Shown here piece after piece: positions 1 to 9,194 of a DNA stretch of 36,441 nt. The stretch covers positions 1 to 36,441 of the forward strand of contig JAADIV010000143.1 of the NCBI GenBank assembly GCA_013151175.1, given 5' to 3'. The translations under genes were made by a program, and so were the position numbers. A model generated the notes under the pieces. That model saw only the letters and a program-made list of their open reading frames with translations, was not told where the DNA came from and did no database searches. The DNA is from Deltaproteobacteria bacterium (GTDB lineage: Bacteria > Desulfobacterota > Desulfobulbia > Desulfobulbales > VMSU01). Position 1 is the first letter of the stretch. Each line of letters opens with the position of its first letter.

Positions 1-10
1 CAGGTTTGTT

Positions 11-121
11 CATTCGGAGTCTACGCTTACCTAGGACTTCGAAGCATACTTTGGTATTCGAGAAGGCCTAGGTAGCGCAGACTCCGAATGGGCGAAGATG
101 GGGTGCTGCTGAATAGTTACC
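11..121. repeat. Intergenic inverted-repeat element, copy 1 (left end probably outside the window)
   Basis: CATTCGGAGTCTACGCTTACCTAGG (11-35) is nearly the reverse complement of CCTAGGTAGCGCAGACTCCGAATG (67-90); ends in GCTGAATAGTTACC (108-121), the inverted form of GGTAACTATTCAGC at 9081 and 13260. Confidence 0.75.
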
Positions 122-133
122 TATTTATAACCC

Positions 134-955
134 TTGCCTGAACCCCAAACAATGAGACAACGATACCAGTTTTCCCCGCTCATAGCGGCTGTAATTCTCT
201 CTACCCTACTGATACCTGGGTGCGCCACCAGAAGAATCAGCCCGCCGCCGGCCTACATTATCTCCAGGCCGGCCGCCAAAAGGATTCCCGCCAGAGCCAG
301 GATCCCGGCCACGCAAAAACCATACCGGGTAGGCGGCAGGACTTATTATCCCATCCCCTCGGCCTATGGTTTTACCCAAACTGGTATTGCCTCATGGTAC
401 GGCAGGAAATTTCATGGCCGCAAAACCTCAAACGGTGAGACCTATAATATGTACGCGGCCACGGCGGCCCATAAAACCCTGCCGATGAATACGCATGTGT
501 TGGTAGAAAATCTTACCAATGGCAAAAGGACTATTGTCAGAATCAATGATCGCGGCCCATTTGTCAGAACTCGGATAATTGACATGACCTATAGCGGCGC
601 GGCAAAATTGGGAATGCTCAGGAATGGCACGGCCAGAGTTAGACTAACTGCCTTGGGTGAGGCCGTGAGGACATCTAGGGGTGGCCGCCGCAGTGAAAGA
701 TTCCTGCCTTACCAAAATTTTAGCAGGGGTGATTTTTTTGTCCAGGTTGGTGCCTTCAGCCGCAAGGCAAATGCTGACCGTCTAAAAGAGAGTCTGTTAT
801 CGCAAGGATACAAGACCATAAGCCGCTTTTACCGGACGGATACCGGCAGCTTTTACCGGGTACAGGTGCGGGCTGGTAAAAGCTTGCAGGCCGCTCACCG
901 GATGGAGACCCGCCTTTCCCCCCGCTTTCCCGGCGCCTTTGTAATTGCCAAATAG
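134..955 (+). CDS. rlpA: Septal ring lytic transglycosylase RlpA-like lipoprotein with C-terminal SPOR domain
   Basis: Lipobox LLIPGC; TQTGIASWYGRKFHGRKTSNGETYNMYAATAAHKTLPMNTHVLVENLTNGKRTIVRINDRGPF (RlpA DPBB fold); C-terminal FFVQVGAFSRKANADRL (SPOR). Confidence 0.93.
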   Translation: MPEPQTMRQRYQFSPLIAAVILSTLLIPGCATRRISPPPAYIISRPAAKRIPARARIPATQKPYRVGGRTYYPIPSAYGFTQTGIASWYGRKFHGRKTSNGETYNMYAATAAHKTLPMNTHVLVENLTNGKRTIVRINDRGPFVRTRIIDMTYSGAAKLGMLRNGTARVRLTALGEAVRTSRGGRRSERFLPYQNFSRGDFFVQVGAFSRKANADRLKESLLSQGYKTISRFYRTDTGSFYRVQVRAGKSLQAAHRMETRLSPRFPGAFVIAK

Positions 956-963
956 GAACCGGC

Positions 964-1455
964 TCAGAAAAATTTATACTCCAATAAATAAAAATCATCG
1001 GCGCCAGGCAGAAAACCCGGAATTTTTTGTACCGTGGTAAAGCCTTGGCCGCTGTACAAGGAGATTAGATGCTGGCGACTGACAACCTGAATCTTATGCA
1101 CCCCATGTTTACGGGCCACAGCCATAACAGAGCCGAGGAGAGTGCTGCCCACCCCCTGCCGCCGCGAATTCTGTTCCACGCCCAGAAAGATTATATAAAG
1201 AACTTTGCCGCCGGAACGATGATGGCAAGCGAAAAAATCCGCGCGAGAATCAAATTCAGGGACACTTAGATCCCACAGGCAGGACTCAACATAACCAACG
1301 ATATGGTCATCTTCCCTGGCAGCCAGAAACCCTGGGCCAAACATCTGCCGCCTGTTTCGCAGGGTCTCCAGACTGGCGGCAGAGTTCCCTTCTATTGCCT
1401 GCTCCAGAAAAAATATCTTGGCCAAGTCATCGGCGCCGGCAGGAGATATCCGCAT
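964..1455 (-). CDS. GNAT-family N-acetyltransferase
   Basis: IIFLGVEQNSRRQGVGSTLLGSVMAVARKHGVHKIQVVS acetyl-CoA binding motif. Confidence 0.8.
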   Translation of the reverse strand: MRISPAGADDLAKIFFLEQAIEGNSAASLETLRNRRQMFGPGFLAAREDDHIVGYVESCLWDLSVPEFDSRADFFACHHRSGGKVLYIIFLGVEQNSRRQGVGSTLLGSVMAVARKHGVHKIQVVSRQHLISLYSGQGFTTVQKIPGFLPGADDFYLLEYKFF

Positions 1456-1468
1456 CTTCAGTCAGCCT

Positions 1469-1954
1469 TTATTTACCGGCCATGTCACTCAGAATTGATT
1501 TTACTAGAGAGCCATCAGCTGTTTTACCAAAATGTTTCATCACCTGGCCCATGGCCTGCATGGGGCTTTTAAATTTGCCGAAATCGATATTCTCCCCAAT
1601 CCAGGCCTCAATGGCGACGCCGTCAAGCATCTGCGGCATATAGCGGCTCAACAACTCCAGATAGGGGGAGCTTATCTCTTTCTTTAACTCCAACACCGTC
1701 TTTTCCGACTTTACCAGGCCGCGGATAATAGCGATTATATCATCATTGGTGATCTCATCGTTATTTTTGCAGCGGGTGGTCTTTTTGCCGCTTTCCAGGG
1801 TTATGGGTATAGTCAGCTTGGGCAATTCGCTGATAACCTGTCTGATGGTATCACGGGCATCGTGATCCTTACCGAGCATGGCGCTCTTGAGATCGACCCG
1901 CAACTTATCCAGAAGGCCAATCTCCATCTCCTTATTCCAACCGTATTCTGTCAT
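1469..1954 (-). CDS. GatB/YqeY domain protein (start may be the internal Met at 1927)
   Basis: LLDKLRVDLKSAMLGKDHDARDTIRQVISELPK...EISSPYLELLSRYMPQML is YqeY-like. Confidence 0.85.
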   Translation of the reverse strand: MTEYGWNKEMEIGLLDKLRVDLKSAMLGKDHDARDTIRQVISELPKLTIPITLESGKKTTRCKNNDEITNDDIIAIIRGLVKSEKTVLELKKEISSPYLELLSRYMPQMLDGVAIEAWIGENIDFGKFKSPMQAMGQVMKHFGKTADGSLVKSILSDMAGK

Positions 1955-1968
1955 TTTTTATCTCCAGC

Positions 1969-3753
1969 CTAGCGTTTTGGTGCCCTGATCTTGCGCAAAC
2001 GAATAGATTTTGGTGTTACCTCGACCAGTTCGTCATCGTTAATGTAGGCAATACAGTCTTCCAGGCTCATCGGCGCAACCGGGGTAAGGACAACCGCTTC
2101 ATCCGAACCTGATGCCCGCATATTGGTCAATTTTTTCCCCTTGGCCGGATTCACCACCATATCCTCCGAACGGCAGTTTTCGCCGACAATCTGCCCGACG
2201 TAGACATTTTCACCGGCATTAAGAAACATCCTGCCGCGCTCCTGGAGATTAAACAGGGCATAAGCCACCGTGGTGCAATTTTCTTTGGCGATCATCACCC
2301 CGTTTTGGCGGTTGATAATATCTCCGGCATATGGCCCGTATTCTGAAAAGACATAATTCATAATTCCCATGCCCTTGGTATCCGTCATAAAACGTGAACG
2401 AAAACCCAAAAGACCACGGGTTGGAATCTTGTAAACCAGGCGGGTCATCTCGTTATGAGTGCCCATCTCCAACATCTGGCCTTTCAGAACGCCGAGTTTT
2501 TCAATTACCGCCCCCTGGAATTGCTCATCAACGTCAATGGTCAACTCTTCGTAAGGTTCCTGGAGAGTACCGTCAATCTTCTTCATGATTACCTGCGGCC
2601 TGGTCACCTGAAATTCAAAGCCCTCGCGCCGCATCCGTTCAATCAGAATAGAGAGATGCAGCTCGCCACGGCCGGCCACCCGATAACCAACGGCATCGGT
2701 AAGCGGCTCCACGTGCAGGGCAACATCGGCCAAGGTCTCTTTGGCAAGCCTGGCCTCAATGTGCCTGGAGGTAACAAATTTACCCTCCAGACCGGCAAAA
2801 GGCGAATCATTGGGGATAAAATTCATGGCCAGGGTAGGTGGATCAATCTCAACTATTGGCAAAGGCGTGGGATTATCCACATCGGTAAAGGTCACTCCCA
2901 CCGTCACATCGTCCAACCCGGCGACCGCCACAATCGCGCCGACACCGGCCTCATCACAGGCCACCTTTTCATTGCCTTCAAAGCGAAATATCTTGGTGAT
3001 TTTAGTGGGGACAATGGCACCATCACGCTTGACCACCGCCACGTCCTTATTGGTTCTCAAAATACCGTTTACCACCTTACCAATCCCTAAACGTCCCAAA
3101 TACGGGGAATAATCGATGGTGTTAACCTGCATCTGCAGGGGGGCATCCTCCGAGCCGCCGGGGGCGGGAATATGATCCACAATCAACTGGGAAATAGGCT
3201 CCATAGTCATATTGTCAGATTTAAGATCATAGCGGGCATAGCCCTCCTTGGCCGAGGCATAAACCACCGGAAAGTCAAGAATATCATCAGGGGCGTTCAG
3301 TTTAACAAAGAGATCAAACACCTGATCAACAACCCATTCACAACGGGCGGCGGGCTTGTCAATCTTGTTTATCACCACGATTATAGGCATCCCGGTTGCC
3401 AGGGCCTTTTTTAAGACAAAATAGGTCTGGGGCATTGGCCCTTCCTGGGCATCAACCAGAAGCAGAGCGCCGTCTGCCATCCGTAAAACACGTTCCACCT
3501 GGCCGCCAAAATCGGCATGTCCAGGGGTATCAACGATATTAATGAAACAATCATTAAAGATGAAGGAACCATTTTTTGAGGTAATGGTAATGCCGCGCTC
3601 CTTCTCCAGATCCATGGAGTCCATCAGCCGTTCGGCAACCGCCTGGTTTTCCCTGAACATACCGCTCTGTTGAAAAAGCTGGTCAACTAAAGTAGTCTTG
3701 CCATGATCAACATGGGCAATGATCGCAACATTTCTGATTTTTTGCTGTTTCAT
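1969..3753 (-). CDS. typA: Translational GTPase TypA/BipA
   Basis: RNVAIIAHVDHGKTTLVDQLFQQSG, VDTPGHADFGGQVERVL, VINKIDKP; full-length TypA architecture. Confidence 0.97.
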   Translation of the reverse strand: MKQQKIRNVAIIAHVDHGKTTLVDQLFQQSGMFRENQAVAERLMDSMDLEKERGITITSKNGSFIFNDCFINIVDTPGHADFGGQVERVLRMADGALLLVDAQEGPMPQTYFVLKKALATGMPIIVVINKIDKPAARCEWVVDQVFDLFVKLNAPDDILDFPVVYASAKEGYARYDLKSDNMTMEPISQLIVDHIPAPGGSEDAPLQMQVNTIDYSPYLGRLGIGKVVNGILRTNKDVAVVKRDGAIVPTKITKIFRFEGNEKVACDEAGVGAIVAVAGLDDVTVGVTFTDVDNPTPLPIVEIDPPTLAMNFIPNDSPFAGLEGKFVTSRHIEARLAKETLADVALHVEPLTDAVGYRVAGRGELHLSILIERMRREGFEFQVTRPQVIMKKIDGTLQEPYEELTIDVDEQFQGAVIEKLGVLKGQMLEMGTHNEMTRLVYKIPTRGLLGFRSRFMTDTKGMGIMNYVFSEYGPYAGDIINRQNGVMIAKENCTTVAYALFNLQERGRMFLNAGENVYVGQIVGENCRSEDMVVNPAKGKKLTNMRASGSDEAVVLTPVAPMSLEDCIAYINDDELVEVTPKSIRLRKIRAPKR

Positions 3754-3861
3754 ATTGTATTTTATACCTTGTGTAAATAATCAACCCGTAAAGGGGGTAG
3801 TGAAAAACCGTCTATCCTAAAGTAAATATGCGTTATTAGCAAGAACAATGACGAAAAAACG

Positions 3862-5460
3862 ATGAAAAACCCTTCAAAAAACAGCGGCCAGATCGCCAAA
3901 TCGGCAGGTGTGGTAAGCCTGGCGATTATGTGCAGCCGCCTCCTTGGTTTGGTGCGTGAGCAGGTCATGGCGGCCTTCTTCGGCGCCGGCACCGCCTACG
4001 ATTCCTTTGTCGTGGCCTTCCGTATCCCCAATCTGTTGCGGGATCTGTTTGGCGAAGGGGCCTTGAGCGCCGCCTTTGTCGCGGTGTTTTCCGACTATGA
4101 CCAAAATAAGGGGGCGGCGGCCACCTGGCGGCTGGCTAATAACGTTCTGGTCTGCATAGGGATTTTACTCTCCGTTATCACCCTGCTAGGTATGTATTTT
4201 GCCCGGCCCCTGGTCATGCTCATCGCCTCTGATTTTTCCCATGTGGCCGGTAAGGTGGAGTTGACCCGCTACCTCACAGTCATCATGTTCCCCTTTCTGA
4301 TTTTTGTCTCCCTGGCTGCCGTGGTGATGGGCATATTAAACAGTAAAAATCGCTTTTTTATTCCTTCTCTGGCCTCTAGTTTTTTCAATATCGGTTCGAT
4401 AATCGGCGGCGTCAGCCTGGCACTGATCATGCCGCGCTTTGGTCAACCGGCCATCGTTGGTATGGCGGTGGGCACATTATTGGGGGGATTTTTGCAGTTT
4501 ATCGGGCAATTGCCCACCCTGTTCAAGTCCGGGTTCAGATTTCGACCAATTTGTGATTTACATGATCCCGGCCTGCGCCGCGTCTTCCTGCTAATGATTC
4601 CGGCGATTGTCGGCCTGGGAGCCACCCAGATCAACATCTTTGTTAATACTAATTTCGCCGCTTCCTGCGCTCCGGGCAGTGTTTCCTGGCTGAATTACGC
4701 CTTTCGGCTGGTACAGTTCCCCATTGGCGTTTTTGGGGTGGCGGTCTCCATCGCCACCATGCCGGTTATATCCCGCTGTGCCGCCAACAAGGACATGAAA
4801 AGCCTGAGAGAGACCTATGTCTCCGCCCTGGTCATGGGCTCCTGCCTGACCATTCCCGCCACCATCGGCCTCTACTGCCTGGCCACCCCGATTATTCACC
4901 TGCTTTTTGAACACGGTCATTTTACGCCCTATGATACCTTGATGACCTCACAGGCCTTGTCTTTTTACGTCCTTGGTTTATTTGGCTACGCCTCGGTAAA
5001 AATCACGGTGCCGGTGTTCTACGCCCTAAATGATACCAAGTATCCGGTGATTGGCAGTTTTCTGGCCGTGGGAACCAATATCACAATGATAGTCCTGACC
5101 ATTGGCAGCCTGCAGCATAGGGCCATTGCCCTATCCACCGCCTGCGCCATGTCCGGTGATTTTATCTTTCTGAGCATTATTTTATACCGGAAATTAAATG
5201 GTTATTCCCTGACATATCTGGCTGTCAATCTAGCCAAAATTTTGTTGGCATCCCTAATCATGTGGCTTTGGCTCACCACGGCCAACAAGTGGCTGACCGC
5301 CTGGATGACCGGCGGCATCTTACAGAATCTATTGGGAATTTCCCTGATAATAGGTAGCAGTGCCCTGCTCTATGGCGTAGTCCTATATATGGTGGGACTC
5401 AAAGAGTTAAGAGTTCTACTGGATAAATTCGGCAGCAGAATATGGCGAGACATATGCTAA
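3862..5460 (+). CDS. murJ: Lipid II flippase MurJ (MviN)
   Basis: MCSRLLGLVREQVMAAFFGAGTAYDSFVVAFRIPNLLRDLFGEGALSAAFVAVFSDY and multiple TM segments. Confidence 0.96.
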   Translation: MKNPSKNSGQIAKSAGVVSLAIMCSRLLGLVREQVMAAFFGAGTAYDSFVVAFRIPNLLRDLFGEGALSAAFVAVFSDYDQNKGAAATWRLANNVLVCIGILLSVITLLGMYFARPLVMLIASDFSHVAGKVELTRYLTVIMFPFLIFVSLAAVVMGILNSKNRFFIPSLASSFFNIGSIIGGVSLALIMPRFGQPAIVGMAVGTLLGGFLQFIGQLPTLFKSGFRFRPICDLHDPGLRRVFLLMIPAIVGLGATQINIFVNTNFAASCAPGSVSWLNYAFRLVQFPIGVFGVAVSIATMPVISRCAANKDMKSLRETYVSALVMGSCLTIPATIGLYCLATPIIHLLFEHGHFTPYDTLMTSQALSFYVLGLFGYASVKITVPVFYALNDTKYPVIGSFLAVGTNITMIVLTIGSLQHRAIALSTACAMSGDFIFLSIILYRKLNGYSLTYLAVNLAKILLASLIMWLWLTTANKWLTAWMTGGILQNLLGISLIIGSSALLYGVVLYMVGLKELRVLLDKFGSRIWRDIC

Positions 5461-5594
5461 TGTTTGGGGATAAGGTGTCCATCGTGGGACTGCCAGTTAA
5501 TAACGCGTCTTTATATGGCTGCCATGTAACTTTTTAGAACTAAAATATTTTTTCTTTGTCAATGATATCTATTTTGAACCAGAACAAATTTATT

Positions 5595-5624
5595 TTGCAT
5601 TCCCCCCTCTTTTTTTGCTACACT
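5595..5624 (+). promoter_or_regulatory. Candidate sigma70-type promoter upstream of the CNBD gene
   Basis: TTGCAT (5595-5600), 18-nt spacer, TACACT (5619-5624), about 65 nt before the ATG at 5689. Confidence 0.3.
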
Positions 5625-5688
5625 GAAACTAAGGACAGTGTAAATGATGAAGTGAGAAAAACAGTAACAAATAACAGCGGAGAACGTA

Positions 5689-6180
5689 ATGCGGGAAACA
5701 AATTATCTTAAGGATAATGAAAAAGTCCTGAGAATTTTAAAAGATGCCGATAAGTTCAGCCCCTTTTCCTCGGCGGACATTATGTCATTCCTGGATCACG
5801 GCAAGCTGCTCGAATACGACCAGGATGAAGAAATTTTCAACGAGAGCAGACATGAGATATTTCTCTATTTTATCATGTCCGGCGGCGTCAGAATCAGCCG
5901 GAACGGCAGGGAGTTGAAAACTTTGAGGCGCACCGGCGAAATTTTTGGAGATATCAGCCATATTAAGCCGTCCGCCCGGCCGGTAACCGTAACAGCACTG
6001 CAAAAGACTCTGGTTCTGCGCCTGGACATTTCCAAGGCTGACGCGGATATTGACCGCAAGGATTTGGCCCTGGGATATACCATATACCGCATCTTTTGTG
6101 AGGTGTTGACCGACAAGCTCCGTGTTTGCTCGACAGAAAACGAAGCCTTGAAAAAACAATTGGCAACCCTCACCGCTTAA
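5689..6180 (+). CDS. Cyclic nucleotide-binding-domain (Crp/PKA-like) protein without an evident HTH
   Basis: CNBD-like pattern LEYDQDEEIFNE...FLYFIMSGGVRISRNGRELKTLRRTGEIFGDISHI. Confidence 0.72.
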   Translation: MRETNYLKDNEKVLRILKDADKFSPFSSADIMSFLDHGKLLEYDQDEEIFNESRHEIFLYFIMSGGVRISRNGRELKTLRRTGEIFGDISHIKPSARPVTVTALQKTLVLRLDISKADADIDRKDLALGYTIYRIFCEVLTDKLRVCSTENEALKKQLATLTA

Positions 6181-6927
6181 ATGCCCCTTAATATCTGTAT
6201 CATCCTGGTAGAGCCTCAGGGCTCATTGAATATTGGCTCGGTGTGCCGGGCCATGCTGAATTTTGGCCTCAACGAACTTCGCCTGGTAAATCCACAGGCA
6301 TCTCATCTCAACGATGAGGCCCGGCGGATGGCGGTGCGGGCCACCCCCCTGTTGGAGAAAGCCCAAATTTATACCAGTCTGGCCCAAGCTCTGGCCGATT
6401 GTCATTTTGCTGTTGGCACTACCCGCCGCTTCGGTAAATACCGCCAGGGGTTTATGCACCCAGACAGTGCGGCCCGCCACATCCTGCCATTGGCCGCCCA
6501 GGATAAGACAGCCCTGGTCTTTGGCCGCGAAGACTGCGGTCTGAGTACGGAGGAGCTAGATCTCTGCCAACGGCTTTTGACGATTCCAGCCCATGCTGAA
6601 ATGCCATCCCTGAACCTGGCGCAGGCGGTTACCGTATGCCTGTATGAATTGCATAAGGCCGAAACATCCTTGCAAAAAACGGCAAAACCGGTAAGAATAC
6701 CGGCTCGGGGCGACAGGCTTGAAACCATGATTCAGCATATGCGGAAGACCATGATTGACCTCAATTTTCTGGATCCGCAGAATCCTGATCACATCCTGCG
6801 CGCTTTCCGGCAAATCTTCGGTCGGGCTCAGTTGAATGAGCGGGAAGTGCAAATCATGCACGGACTGTGGAGTCAAATTGACTGGTTGTACAAATCCAAG
6901 TCAAAAGATAAAGGAGAGTCAAAATGA
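6181..6927 (+). CDS. TrmH/TrmJ-family RNA 2'-O-methyltransferase
   Basis: ICIILVEPQGSLNIGSVCRAMLNFGLNELRLVNP ... ALVFGREDCGLSTEEL ... PSLNLAQAVTVCLYEL (SPOUT/TrmJ motifs). Confidence 0.9.
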   Translation: MPLNICIILVEPQGSLNIGSVCRAMLNFGLNELRLVNPQASHLNDEARRMAVRATPLLEKAQIYTSLAQALADCHFAVGTTRRFGKYRQGFMHPDSAARHILPLAAQDKTALVFGREDCGLSTEELDLCQRLLTIPAHAEMPSLNLAQAVTVCLYELHKAETSLQKTAKPVRIPARGDRLETMIQHMRKTMIDLNFLDPQNPDHILRAFRQIFGRAQLNEREVQIMHGLWSQIDWLYKSKSKDKGESK

Positions 6928-7220
6928 CCAGAACAAGCTACGCCTGTTTCATAGCTCTGCTGCTATTTGCCTGGGCTGTTATCCCGGCGCCTGCCCAGGC
7001 TGCCGGTAATTGTGGGCTTATCCTCAACAGCAAATGCACTCTCTGCCATAATCTAAACAGAATATGCCGGAAATTGGGCGAAAAAGACAAGCTATACTGG
7101 CAGAAGACCATCAAACGCATGGTAAAACAACACAGTGCCCCACTCAATAATGATGAGCAAAAGGAATTGGCGCTCTGCCTCTATAATAAAACAGAAAGCG
7201 TCAAAAACGCCTGCAAATGA
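6924..7220 (+). CDS. Small exported protein with a single CxxCH heme-binding motif (c-type cytochrome-like)
   Basis: Signal peptide LLLFAWAVIPAPAQA; CTLCHNLNRICRKLG; ATGA overlaps with both neighbouring genes. Confidence 0.7.
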   Translation: MTRTSYACFIALLLFAWAVIPAPAQAAGNCGLILNSKCTLCHNLNRICRKLGEKDKLYWQKTIKRMVKQHSAPLNNDEQKELALCLYNKTESVKNACK

Positions 7221-8719
7221 AATTAAAGGGTAAATTAATCGTCAGCTTTACGACGGTTGTTGTGGTAACTCTGGTAACCTTCGCCGCCATAACTTATTAT
7301 TCATTTGCCAGTTCCATCAACGAGAGAACCAGTAATATTGTCGAGTTGCAGGCGGAAAAAACCATTCTTACCACCCACAGTAGGCTCCATCACAAGGTCA
7401 TTGATCTACTCAACCGGCTTGCCCCCAATATTAACCGGTTACTAAGTCACAAAATAGCAGCCAAAGATGCCGGGCAATTATTGGAGAATCTGGCAGCTAA
7501 AGAGCCGTTGGTTAATGCTGTTTATCTTTACAGAAATACCGCCAGAGATTTAATACCCGCAAGCGCCATGCATAATATGCCGTTACTGGCGAAAAAATTG
7601 ACTACAATTAACGCGGCAAGAGACGGCGTCTGGTTTATGGCAGGAAGCAGGCTGTATCTTCTGTTTTTAATGAATCAGCTGCGGGAAGAATCATCGTTCA
7701 TAATAGAGGTCAACCAGGATTACCTCCGTAATCTGCTGAACTCTTCATTCACGATCAATGGCTCCGTCATATATCTGAGTCAGAACAATCGGCTCTTTAT
7801 ACCGCCCGTTACCGGCAGTCATCATCAGACATCTCTCCCAGACCTTGAAGCCGTCAGCAGTTTTATCGGTAAGGGAGTCAAAGAGGGCCAGATCGTCCCT
7901 TATGGCAAAGTATACCGCCCGGCCAACAAATTATTCGGCACCAGAGTTACCTTCTTTGTGCCTAATAATTTCTACAACGCCAATCTCATATCCCTGAAAG
8001 ACCGGCTGATTACCGCCATCCTGATCATTGGTTGGTGTGCCATTTGGATAATCCTTATCCTGGCCAATTCCATTACCAACCCCATACGCAAACTCACCGA
8101 ATTAGTAAAAGACATCATTTCCTTTGACTACTCTTCCGAGTTGGAAATCAAACCGGGCAAGGATGAAATTGGCGAATTAGCCGTCAATTTTGAGACAATG
8201 CGGCTGAAGATCAAAGACCTGGTTACAAAAGACCAACTTACCCATGTCTATAACCGCCGTTTCCTGATGCATGTTTTCGAACTTGCCGTCCTCAAGACCT
8301 TGCGTTTGCACGAGGAGTTGTGCTGCATAATGCTTGACATTGATTATTTCAAAAAGATCAATGACACCTACGGTCACCAGGCCGGCGACACTGTTTTGAT
8401 TGAAGTGAGCAAGACGCTTCTTGACCAGACCAGAGATTATGACACTCCGGCTCGTTATGGAGGGGAAGAATTTTTGCTGATCTTACCGGAAACAGATATT
8501 AAAACCGCCTATGAAATCGCCGAACGAATACGCAAGACAATAGAGAACCAGGTGTTCTGTTTTGAGGGCCAACGGATCAGCTGCACCACAAGCATCGGCG
8601 TATCCCGCCTGGACAAGGACACGGCCAATACCACCGAGCAGATCATCCATAACACCGATGCCGCCCTCTATAAGGCCAAGGAGAGCGGCCGCAACCGGAC
8701 GGTGATTTATCGTAACTAA
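7217..8719 (+). CDS. Membrane diguanylate cyclase: periplasmic sensor, HAMP, GGDEF
   Basis: N-terminal TM, HAMP-like NSITNPIRKLTELVKDI, LTHVYNRRFL, RDYDTPARYGGEEFLLILPETD (canonical GGEEF with RxxD I-site five residues upstream). Confidence 0.92.
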   Translation: MKLKGKLIVSFTTVVVVTLVTFAAITYYSFASSINERTSNIVELQAEKTILTTHSRLHHKVIDLLNRLAPNINRLLSHKIAAKDAGQLLENLAAKEPLVNAVYLYRNTARDLIPASAMHNMPLLAKKLTTINAARDGVWFMAGSRLYLLFLMNQLREESSFIIEVNQDYLRNLLNSSFTINGSVIYLSQNNRLFIPPVTGSHHQTSLPDLEAVSSFIGKGVKEGQIVPYGKVYRPANKLFGTRVTFFVPNNFYNANLISLKDRLITAILIIGWCAIWIILILANSITNPIRKLTELVKDIISFDYSSELEIKPGKDEIGELAVNFETMRLKIKDLVTKDQLTHVYNRRFLMHVFELAVLKTLRLHEELCCIMLDIDYFKKINDTYGHQAGDTVLIEVSKTLLDQTRDYDTPARYGGEEFLLILPETDIKTAYEIAERIRKTIENQVFCFEGQRISCTTSIGVSRLDKDTANTTEQIIHNTDAALYKAKESGRNRTVIYRN

Positions 8720-8937
8720 TCCCCGCAATGCTTCTTGCAGGTACCAATACCAATCAGGGTATAGAGCGGGCAATAGCGCAGCAAGCCGGTAAGAAAGGGA
8801 ATAAAGGCGATATATTTTATAATCGTCTGCGGCGTCCCGGCAGAAATAATGGGGTTGTCGAAAAAACCGATATAAAATAAGCCAATTGAAAGAATAAGCC
8901 TGATTACCATATCAACTAAACCAACATTTTTCTTCAT
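8716..8937 (-). CDS. DUF2892-like small membrane protein (YgaP transmembrane-domain type)
   Basis: KKNVGLVDMVIRLILSIGLFYIGF...FIPFLTGLLRYCPLYTLIGIGTCK. Confidence 0.8.
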   Translation of the reverse strand: MKKNVGLVDMVIRLILSIGLFYIGFFDNPIISAGTPQTIIKYIAFIPFLTGLLRYCPLYTLIGIGTCKKHCGD

Positions 8938-8954
8938 TTCATCCTCCTGAATAG

Positions 8955-9107
8955 TAATTATTTAACGCAATGCCCGAAATAGCAATGCTGATCCTGTATC
9001 TGCCCTGCAGCCGCCTGTACATTGTGGTGGGTTCCCTCAGTTGATTGCCCATGCCCCAGTTTAATTTATCCATATCCCATGGTAACTATTCAGCGTAATG
9101 CCTAAAA
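8955..9107. repeat. Degenerate direct copies of the GGTAACTATTCAGC-type end motif
   Basis: TAATTATTTAACGCAATGCCCGAAA (8955-8979) and TAACTATTCAGCGTAATGCCTAAAA (9083-9107) match at 19/25; GGTAACTATTCAGCG at 9081 is identical over 15 nt to the start of the 13260 element. Confidence 0.5.
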
Positions 9108-9194
9108 GTACAGCTCACGAAGCTCATAAAACGGGCTTGGAGTCCTGAGAAGATAGGCTAGCAGGCGGCAAACAAGATGGTGCCATTATCCTAC

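Noticed and set aside
2455-3090. 211-aa plus-strand ORF inside typA
   Set aside because: Antisense shadow ORF of a strongly conserved CDS; no recognisable domain.
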